From Hydrogenophaga sp. RAC07 (lineage in GTDB: Bacteria > Pseudomonadota > Gammaproteobacteria > Burkholderiales > Burkholderiaceae_C), in contig NZ_CP016449.1 in assembly GCF_001713375.1 (NCBI RefSeq), positions 930,001-994,000 on the forward strand: DNA of 64,000 nt, in the 5' to 3' direction. Made by a program: the position numbers and the translations under genes. Below, in pieces: positions 36,249 through 45,079 of the stretch (its first letter is position 1; every line of letters starts with the position of its first letter). The notes under the pieces were generated by a model. It did not search any database. It had not been told where the DNA came from and saw only the letters and a program-made list of their open reading frames with translations.

Positions 36249-37480
36249 GCAGCGGCCCCCACGCGTTGTGGTGTGCGCACGATCGGGGTCTCGCGCACCG
36301 GCAGGTTGATCAGGCCGGCGAACACGCCGAGTGCGATCGAGATGTACCAGACGATGTCGTAGCTGCCGGTGCGGTCGTACAACACGCCGCCCAGCCACAC
36401 GCCCATGAAGCTGCCGATCTGGTGGCTGAAGAACACGAAGCCGCCCAGCATGGACATGTGGGCCACGCCGAAGATCTGCGCCACCACCGCGTTGGTCGGT
36501 GGAATCGTGGAGAGCCACAGCAGGCCCATGACGCTCGCGAACACATACACGCTCAGGGGCGAGAGCGGCACGATCAGGAAGATGGCAATGACCACGGCGC
36601 GCGCGAAGTAGATGAATGACAGGATGTGCCGCTTGGCCAGACGCTGGCCGAGCGCGCCGGCCGCGTAGGTGCCGAACACGTTGAACAGGCCGATCAGCGC
36701 CAGCGCGTAGCTGGCCACCTGGGGCGAGAGTCCGTTGTCCTTGAGGTAGCTGGGCATGTGCACGCCGATGAACACGACCTGGAAGCCGCACACGAAGTAG
36801 CCCGCCATGAGCAACTGGAAGCTGCGGTAGCGGAAGGCCTCGCGCAGGGCTTGCAGGATGGTTTGTTCTCGCACCGGTGCAGCACCGCCGGCAAAACCCG
36901 GTTCACGCAGGCCCCAGGCCAGCGGCACGATCAGCAACACGGCCGCGCTCAAGAACAGCAGCGCCTCCTGCCAGCCGAAGCTGCTGATCAGCCAGCCTTC
37001 CACCGGCACCATGAGGAACTGGCCGAACGAACCTGCCGCTGCCGCCACGCCCATGGCCCAGGAGCGCTTTTCAGCCGAGATCTGCCGCCCGATCACACCG
37101 TAGATCACGGCGTAGGTGGTGCCGGCCTGCGCGGCGCCGATGAGCACACCAGCGGTGAGCGCAAAGGTCATGGGTGTGGTGGTCAGCGCCATGCCGGTGA
37201 GGCCCAGGCCGTAGAGCAGCGAGCCGCCGATCAGCACGCGAAACGCGCCGAAACGGTCGGCCGCCATGCCGGCGAAGATGCCGAACAGGCCCCAGGAGAG
37301 GTTTTGAATCGCCAGCGCGAAGGCAAAGTTCTCGCGCGTCCAGTCCTGCGCCTGGGTGATGGGCTGCAGCCACAGGCCGAAGCCGTGGCGGATGCCCATG
37401 GAAAGCGTGACGATGAGGGCGCCGCAGGCGAGAACCTGGACGGTGGACAGCGGGGTGCGGGTGGGGGCAACGGACGACAT
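36245..37480 (-). CDS. MFS transporter
   Basis: 411-residue major facilitator with about 12 helices. ACGALIVTLSMGIRHGFGLWL, AGMAADRFGAFRVLIGG (the A-motif loop after helix 2), LIGAAQAGTTYAVIYG and GALGQRLAKRHILSFIYF (repeated A-like motif in the second half) are visible. The N-terminus resembles the oxalate/monocarboxylate-type MFS group, but the ligand cannot be told. The ATG at 37480 was chosen because the extra 58 upstream residues look random and TACAGT lies six bases before it. It is first in a coupled trio with the small membrane protein and methyltransferase. Confidence 0.88.
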   Translation of the reverse strand: MSSVAPTRTPLSTVQVLACGALIVTLSMGIRHGFGLWLQPITQAQDWTRENFAFALAIQNLSWGLFGIFAGMAADRFGAFRVLIGGSLLYGLGLTGMALTTTPMTFALTAGVLIGAAQAGTTYAVIYGVIGRQISAEKRSWAMGVAAAAGSFGQFLMVPVEGWLISSFGWQEALLFLSAAVLLIVPLAWGLREPGFAGGAAPVREQTILQALREAFRYRSFQLLMAGYFVCGFQVVFIGVHMPSYLKDNGLSPQVASYALALIGLFNVFGTYAAGALGQRLAKRHILSFIYFARAVVIAIFLIVPLSPLSVYVFASVMGLLWLSTIPPTNAVVAQIFGVAHMSMLGGFVFFSHQIGSFMGVWLGGVLYDRTGSYDIVWYISIALGVFAGLINLPVRETPIVRTPQRVGAAA

Positions 37481-37486
37481 CCGGCG

Positions 37487-37492
37487 ACTGTA
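37487..37492 (-). promoter_or_regulatory. -10-like TACAGT directly before the MFS gene
   Basis: On the minus strand TACAGT, six bases (CGCCGG), then ATG at 37480. Same spacing as polA, slyD and roxA, suggesting a leaderless transcript. Confidence 0.35.
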
Positions 37493-37633
37493 GCGAAGAA
37501 GCCCGCCCTTGACCTGTCGCCGCCGGGGCGCGCACTTGATATCGGCAGCGCTGATTGATGCCGGGCAGGCATGGAAGCCGACCGTGTGGGCAGTTATCTG
37601 TATCTTCATACAGTCTTTGAGGGCTCCGGTGCT

Positions 37634-37639
37634 TACAAT
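37634..37639 (+). promoter_or_regulatory. -10-like TACAAT before parE
   Basis: TACAAT with eight bases (CCGCCCCC) to the ATG at 37648. No ribosome-binding site can fit in between. A -35 at the right distance is not convincing. Confidence 0.4.
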
Positions 37640-37647
37640 CCGCCCCC

Positions 37648-39618
37648 ATGGCAACCCAAACTCCCCCCGTGTATTCCGAAGGCTCGATCCGCGTCCTCAA
37701 GGGCCTGGAGCCGGTCAAGCAGCGCCCGGGCATGTACACCCGCACCGACAACCCGCTGCACATCATCCAGGAAGTGCTCGACAACGCGGCCGACGAGGCG
37801 CTGGCCGGGCACGGCAAAAAAATCAAGGTCACGCTGCACCCCGACAGCTCGGTGAGCGTGGAAGACGACGGCCGCGGCATCCCGTTCGGCCTGCACCCCG
37901 AAGAAAAGGCCCCCGTGGTCGAGCTCGTGTTCACACGGCTGCACGCCGGTGGCAAGTTCGACAAGGGCAAGGGCGGCGCCTACAGCTTTTCGGGCGGCCT
38001 GCACGGCGTGGGCGTGAGCGTGACCAATGCGCTGTCCACGCGCCTGGAGGTCACGAGCTACCGCGAAGGCCAGGTGGCGAAGCTGGCGTTTTCCGCCGGT
38101 GACGTGATCGAGGCCCTGGTCATCGCGCCCAAGGGCGAAGGCGACCGCAAGCAGGGCACCACGGTGCGTGCGTGGCCCGACCCCAAGTACTTCGAATCCG
38201 CCGTGTTGCCCATGGCGGAGCTCACCCACCTGCTGCGCAGCAAGGCGGTGCTGATGCCGGGTGTGACGGTGACCCTGGTCAACGAAAAGACCAAAGACGT
38301 GCAGACCTGGCTCTACAAAGGCGGCCTGCGCGACTACCTTCAGCAGACGCTCAACGGTGACCCGGTGATTCCGCTGTTCGAAGGCGAAGGTTTCGCTGAC
38401 AGCGGACACGACAGCTTTGCCGAAGGCGAAGGCGCGGCGTGGTGCGTGGCCTTCACCGAGGACGGCCAGCCTGTGCGCGAGAGCTACGTGAACCTGATCC
38501 CCACCAGCGCGGGCGGCACGCACGAAAGCGGTTTGCGCGACGGCCTGTTCCAGGCGGTCAAGGGTTTCATCGAATTGCACGCGCTGCTGCCCAAGGGCGT
38601 GAAGCTGCTGCCCGAAGACGTGTTCGCGCGCGCTTCGTATGTGCTGAGTGCCAAGGTGCTCGACCCACAGTTCCAGGGCCAGATCAAGGAGCGCCTGAAC
38701 TCGCGCGACGCGGTGCGCCTGGTGGGCAGCTTCGTGCGGCCCGCGCTGGAGCTCTGGCTCAACCAGCACGTGGACTACGGCAAGAAGCTGGCCGAGCTCG
38801 CCATCAAGGCCGCGCAGTTTCGCCAGAAGGCCGGGCAGAAAGTGGAGAAGCGCAAGGGCTCGGGTGTGGCGGTGCTGCCCGGCAAACTGACCGATTGCGA
38901 GAGCAAGGACCTGGCGCACAACGAGGTGTTTCTGGTCGAGGGCGATTCGGCCGGTGGCAGCGCCAAGATGGGCCGCGACAAGGAATGCCAGGCCGTGTTG
39001 CCGCTGCGCGGCAAGGTGCTCAACACCTGGGAGGTCGAGCGCGACCGCCTGTTTGCGAACAACGAGATCCACGACATCTCGGTGGCCATCGGCGTCGATC
39101 CGCACGGCCCGAACGACACCCCCGACATGAGCGGCCTGCGTTACGGCAAGGTCTGCATCCTGAGTGATGCCGACGTGGACGGCTCGCACATCCAGGTGCT
39201 GTTGCTCACGCTGTTCTTCCGCCACTTCCCCAAGCTCATCGAAGCCGGCCATGTGTTCGTGGCGCGCCCGCCGCTGTTCCGCGTGGACATCCCCGCGCGC
39301 GGCAAAAAGCCCGCGGCCAAGCAATACGCGCTGGACGATGGCGAGTTGCACGCCATCCTCGACAAGTGCGCCAAGGACGGCGTGGCGCCCGAGAAGTGCC
39401 AGATCAGCCGCTTCAAGGGTCTGGGCGAGATGAACGCCGAACAGCTCTGGGACACAACTCTAAACCCCGACACGCGCCGCCTCATGCCGGTGGTGCTCGG
39501 CGCGATCAACTTCTCGGACACCGAGGCTCTCATCACCAAGCTCATGGGCAAGGGCGAAGCCGCTTCGCGCCGCGAGCTCATGGAACTGCACGGCGACTCG
39601 GTCGACGTGGACATCTGA
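37648..39618 (+). CDS. parE: DNA topoisomerase IV subunit B
   Basis: ATPase half of the decatenating type IIA topoisomerase, 656 residues. The GHKL ATP site is seen in EVLDNAADEALAG, EDDGRGIPFG and GGLHGVGVSVTNALS. The transducer follows, then the TOPRIM metal site with EGDSAGGSAKMGRD (near residue 431) and SDADVDGSHI. The length and absence of a GyrB-type insert, together with the adjacent parC, favour ParE over GyrB. It is 19 bases upstream of parC. Confidence 0.95.
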   Translation: MATQTPPVYSEGSIRVLKGLEPVKQRPGMYTRTDNPLHIIQEVLDNAADEALAGHGKKIKVTLHPDSSVSVEDDGRGIPFGLHPEEKAPVVELVFTRLHAGGKFDKGKGGAYSFSGGLHGVGVSVTNALSTRLEVTSYREGQVAKLAFSAGDVIEALVIAPKGEGDRKQGTTVRAWPDPKYFESAVLPMAELTHLLRSKAVLMPGVTVTLVNEKTKDVQTWLYKGGLRDYLQQTLNGDPVIPLFEGEGFADSGHDSFAEGEGAAWCVAFTEDGQPVRESYVNLIPTSAGGTHESGLRDGLFQAVKGFIELHALLPKGVKLLPEDVFARASYVLSAKVLDPQFQGQIKERLNSRDAVRLVGSFVRPALELWLNQHVDYGKKLAELAIKAAQFRQKAGQKVEKRKGSGVAVLPGKLTDCESKDLAHNEVFLVEGDSAGGSAKMGRDKECQAVLPLRGKVLNTWEVERDRLFANNEIHDISVAIGVDPHGPNDTPDMSGLRYGKVCILSDADVDGSHIQVLLLTLFFRHFPKLIEAGHVFVARPPLFRVDIPARGKKPAAKQYALDDGELHAILDKCAKDGVAPEKCQISRFKGLGEMNAEQLWDTTLNPDTRRLMPVVLGAINFSDTEALITKLMGKGEAASRRELMELHGDSVDVDI

Positions 39619-39637
39619 CCCCTTCTAGAACCGACGC

Positions 39638-41989
<2,352 letters not shown>

Positions 41990-41993
41990 GCAG

Positions 41994-43094
41994 GTGGCGC
42001 GCTCGCCCACGCTGGCCGAGTTGCGCCGCTTCGCGATCGCGCGCAGCCTGTTCAAACCGCTGACGCTGCCAGCGGCTATCCGCCGGCTGGGGTTTGTGCA
42101 AGCCGATCCGATGCGGGCCCCGGCGCGGGCGCAGGACCTGATCCTGCGCATGCGGGTGCGCGACTACCGCGCGGGCGATCTGGAACGCCGCTACGAGCGC
42201 CTGGGCATCGAGGAAGACGCCTTCGTCAACTACGGCTTTGTGTCGCGCGACATGCTCTCCCTGCTGCACCCGCGCACGCCGCGCCGCCCGTGGGACGCCG
42301 CCACCGCCCGCCGGGCGCAGGAGGTGCTCGCCTTCGTGCAGGAGCGGGGCGTGGTGCACCCGCGAGAGGTGAGCGAGGCCTTTGCGCACCACGGTCGCGT
42401 GGCGGGCTACTGGGGCGGGGAACTCAATGCGAGCACCCGCCTGCTGGACGACATGCACCACCACGGCTGGTTGCGGGTGTGCCGGCGTGAGGCGGGCACG
42501 CGGGTGTACGAAGCGATGAGCCATGTCGAACAGGACGAGAGCCCATCGGCGCGGATGGCTCGCGCCGAAGCCCTGGTCGATCGCATCGTGGCGCTGTATG
42601 CGCCATTGCCAGCGCCCAGCTTGGGCTACCTGGTCACGCTGCTGCGCTACGGCGCGCCCCACCTGGCGGTCGAGGCCCGAGCGGTGGTCAAGGCAGCGCG
42701 TTCGCGCTACGGCCATGCGGTGGTGGACGGAACGACCTGGATATGGCCCGCAGACGAAAACCCGGCTTCGCGCCGCCACCAGCCAGATCAAGAAGTGCGG
42801 CTGCTGGCGCCGTTCGATCCCGTGGTCTGGGACCGGCGTCGCTTCGAGATGTTGTGGGGCTGGGCCTACCGCTTCGAGGCCTATGTGCCGGCGCCCAAGC
42901 GCACCATGGGCCACTACGCGCTGCCGGTGCTGTGGGGCGAAGAGATGGTGGGCTGGGCCAACCTGCGCCTGGAGCGCGGGCAGCTCCGACACGAACTGGG
43001 CTTCATCGCCGGTCGCCCGCGCGACGCGGCTTTTCAGCGCGCGCTGGACGAGGAACTGGCGCGCTTCAAGGTCTTCATGACGCCACAGGAATGA
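41994..43094 (+). CDS. winged-helix YcaQ-like DNA glycosylase family protein
   Basis: 366-residue member of the HTH_42/YcaQ-AlkX family; characterised members excise interstrand crosslinks or bulky alkylated bases. FVQADPMRAPARAQDLIL contains the family Q-x-D motif, and LGYLVTLLRYG and VRLLAPFDPVVWDRRR are typical. Catalysis is inferred from the family. It starts with GTG four bases after the parC stop, so it is probably translated from the parE-parC mRNA; its own stop overlaps the next small gene (ATGA). Confidence 0.85.
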   Translation: MARSPTLAELRRFAIARSLFKPLTLPAAIRRLGFVQADPMRAPARAQDLILRMRVRDYRAGDLERRYERLGIEEDAFVNYGFVSRDMLSLLHPRTPRRPWDAATARRAQEVLAFVQERGVVHPREVSEAFAHHGRVAGYWGGELNASTRLLDDMHHHGWLRVCRREAGTRVYEAMSHVEQDESPSARMARAEALVDRIVALYAPLPAPSLGYLVTLLRYGAPHLAVEARAVVKAARSRYGHAVVDGTTWIWPADENPASRRHQPDQEVRLLAPFDPVVWDRRRFEMLWGWAYRFEAYVPAPKRTMGHYALPVLWGEEMVGWANLRLERGQLRHELGFIAGRPRDAAFQRALDEELARFKVFMTPQE

Positions 43095-43276
43095 ACATGG
43101 ACAACAGCGAACTGACCGGGGTGGTGATTGCGGCGGCGCTGGCGGTGCTCGCGTTCGGCATCACGCGAATTGCCGTACGCCACTTTGCACGGCGCCGCGC
43201 TGCGAAAGAGCAGGCAGAAGCACAAGCCACCCAGAGCCGCCAGGTGCGGCGAGCCAGCGAACGCAGGAAGCGGTAA
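43091..43276 (+). CDS. small single-helix membrane protein (61 residues)
   Basis: ATG overlaps the stop of the glycosylase-like gene (ATGA). One hydrophobic segment, TGVVIAAALAVLAFGITRIAV, is followed by a strongly basic cytosolic tail (RRRAAKEQAEAQ ... RRASERRKR). The positive-inside rule puts the tail in the cytosol. No family recognised; coupling to its neighbour is the main support. Confidence 0.65.
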   Translation: MNMDNSELTGVVIAAALAVLAFGITRIAVRHFARRRAAKEQAEAQATQSRQVRRASERRKR

Positions 43277-43386
43277 GCCCGGCTCGAGCGAAGCAACCCC
43301 GACCAAGGGGCATCGCGGGTCCGGCTCCGCCGGCCCCGGATGCCGCCCCGCTTCAGGGGGGAGCGCCGTGAGGCGCGCGGGGGGGG
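43277..43386. repeat. GC-rich palindromic intergenic stretch
   Basis: Gap between convergent genes with several inverted repeats, for example CCGGCTCCGCCGG and GCGCCGTGAGGCGC. No gene is seen. It may act as a transcription barrier or a degraded repeat copy. Confidence 0.4.
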
Positions 43387-43857
43387 TCAACCGAGCTCTG
43401 CGATCAGCTCGATTTCCACACAGGCTCCCATCGGCAACTGCGCCACGCCGAACGCGCTGCGCGCGTGCGCCCCGATCACCGGGCCGAAGACCTGGCCGAG
43501 CAGCTCGCTGCAGCCGTTGGTGACCAGGTGCTGCTCGGTGTAGGTGGCGGTGGAGTTGACGAGGCTGAGCACCTTGACGATGCGCTTGATGTCGTCGAGC
43601 GTTTTGCCGGCGGCCAGGCAGGCGGCGGCCAGGGTGCCGAGCAAGTCGATGGCCACAGCGCGGGCGGCGGGTTTGGCTTCATCGGTGGTCATGGTCAGGC
43701 CAAGCTGACCGACCCACGGCTTGCCGTCCTGGCGGGCAATGTGGCCGCTCAGGAAAATGAGGTTGCCGGTCTGCACGAAGGGCACGTAGGCCGCGGCGGG
43801 CACCGAGACGGGCGGCAGGACGATGCCGAGTTGTGACAGCTTGTCGTAAATGCTCAT
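43387..43857 (-). CDS. RidA/YjgF family protein
   Basis: 156-residue protein of the Rid superfamily; RidA itself hydrolyses reactive enamine/imine intermediates. FVQTGNLIFLSGHIAR, the conserved TYTEQHLVTNG and HARSAFGVAQLPMGACVEIEL (the last normally containing the substrate-binding Arg) are visible. It belongs to the longer Rid subgroups rather than archetypal RidA, so the substrate is open. AGGAG lies before ATG 43857 and TAGAAT at 43886-43891 is a likely -10. It lies 70 bases after the transglutaminase-fold gene but has its own promoter signal. Confidence 0.88.
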   Translation of the reverse strand: MSIYDKLSQLGIVLPPVSVPAAAYVPFVQTGNLIFLSGHIARQDGKPWVGQLGLTMTTDEAKPAARAVAIDLLGTLAAACLAAGKTLDDIKRIVKVLSLVNSTATYTEQHLVTNGCSELLGQVFGPVIGAHARSAFGVAQLPMGACVEIELIAELG

Positions 43858-43885
43858 GGGAAGGCTCCTGAAGAATGAGCGGCCC

Positions 43886-43891
43886 ATTCTA
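43886..43891 (-). promoter_or_regulatory. -10-like TAGAAT for the RidA-family gene
   Basis: TAGAAT on the minus strand, 28 bases before the ATG, with AGGAG between: a normal leader, unlike the leaderless-type sites elsewhere in the window. Confidence 0.4.
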
Positions 43892-43927
43892 ATGACGGCC
43901 CCGATGGCGGGACGGTCTGCGCGCAGA

Positions 43928-44899
43928 TCAGTCCTTGGGATCTGAGGCCTGCGCTTCGAGCGCTTTGAGTTCGTCGGGCGGTGCCACCGTCACCGCCACC
44001 TGCAGCGTGTGGTCGGCACCACTTTGAATGACACCGCGCATGGGCGAGACGTCACCGAAATCGCGGCCGGTGGCCAGTGTCACGTAGTCTTCGCCCGGGC
44101 TGCCCCAGCCGCAGCGGTTGTTGGTCGGATCGAAGTCGAACCAGGCGCCGGTGTTCTCGGTCTCGTCGTCCGATTCGCTGACGATCGGCACGTACACCGA
44201 CACCCAGGCGTGCGAGGCGTCGGCACCGATCAGGCGCACCTTGCCGGGCGCCGGGCGGGTGAGCAAATAGCCGCTCACGTACCGCGCCGGTAAACCCAGC
44301 GAGCGCAGGCAGCCCAGCATGATGTGGGCGAAGTCCTGGCACACGCCCTTGCCCTGGGCCAGGGCTTCGAGCGCCGGGGTGTTCACCTCGGTGCTGGCGG
44401 TCTCGTAGGTCAGGTCGGTGTGGATGAGTTCCATCAGCGCCTGGGCAGCGGCCAGCGCGGGCAGGCCGGGTTTGAACGCCGGGCGGGCGAAGGCTGCAAA
44501 CGCGTCGTCGCGCGGCACGTAGGGCGACGCAAACAGGAATTCGGCGGCGGGGTCGAACGGTGCGTTGGCCCGGTAGCGGAAATGTTCACGCACCCGCTCC
44601 CAGGTCATGGTGCGCCACGGCGGCGTCTGGGGCAGCGGCTGGTGCGCGCTCGTCTCCACCAGGCTGTCGGCCTCCACCGTGAGCACGCTGTGCGTGGCCT
44701 GCAGCGAAAAGAAGGTGCGCTGGTTGCCGAACACGTCGGTGGTCTGGCTGCGCGCGGCCGGCATCGGGTCGATGCGCAGTTCGTTGCCGATCAGGCGCTG
44801 GTACGGCGTGTCCAGCGGGCACAGGTGCACCATGTGCTGCGCCAGATCGATCGAGCCGTGGTAGCGGTAGCGGGTGCGGTGGAGAACTCGAAGAAGCAT
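43928..44899 (-). CDS. transglutaminase-like cysteine protease-fold protein
   Basis: 323 residues. N-terminal beta domain (MLLRVLHRTRYRYHGSIDLA), then the transglutaminase-like core with GVCQDFAHIMLGCLRSLG (Cys187), DASHAWVSVYVP (His) and WFDFDPTNN (Asp), a complete triad. These bacterial proteins (COG1305 type) are predicted peptidases or amide-forming enzymes. ATG 44899 was chosen since nine upstream residues come from the repeat. It lies downstream of the fused ATP-grasp/alpha-E gene on the same strand, separated only by two repeat copies, consistent with a shared pathway. Confidence 0.9.
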   Translation of the reverse strand: MLLRVLHRTRYRYHGSIDLAQHMVHLCPLDTPYQRLIGNELRIDPMPAARSQTTDVFGNQRTFFSLQATHSVLTVEADSLVETSAHQPLPQTPPWRTMTWERVREHFRYRANAPFDPAAEFLFASPYVPRDDAFAAFARPAFKPGLPALAAAQALMELIHTDLTYETASTEVNTPALEALAQGKGVCQDFAHIMLGCLRSLGLPARYVSGYLLTRPAPGKVRLIGADASHAWVSVYVPIVSESDDETENTGAWFDFDPTNNRCGWGSPGEDYVTLATGRDFGDVSPMRGVIQSGADHTLQVAVTVAPPDELKALEAQASDPKD

Positions 44900-44990
44900 G
44901 TCAGGACCTCCGCCGGGCCGCCCCAAGGAGGGCCAGCGCCCCCTCGGGGGGCAGCGACGACACGAAGTGCGGAGCGTGGGGGTTCATGTT
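44900..44990. repeat. 91-base repeat, first copy
   Basis: Begins GTCAGGACCTCCGCC and ends GGGGGTTCATGTT, with a central palindrome GCCCCCTCGGGGGGC. Its first 88 bases are identical to the next copy. It abuts the start codon of the transglutaminase-fold gene. Confidence 0.9.
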
Positions 44991-45078
44991 GTCAGGACCT
45001 CCGCCGGGCCGCCCCAAGGAGGGCCAGCGCCCCCTCGGGGGGCAGCGACGACACGAAGTGCGGAGCGTGGGGGTTCAT
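44991..45078. repeat. 91-base repeat, second copy (88 bases, identical)
   Basis: Exact repeat of 44900-44987, ending one base before the stop of the ATP-grasp/alpha-E gene. It encodes only short spurious peptides. Confidence 0.9.
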
Positions 45079-45079
45079 C

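Noticed and set aside
44900..45078. Possible CRISPR array
   Set aside because: Only two 88-base copies with a three-base gap; no spacers and no cas genes.
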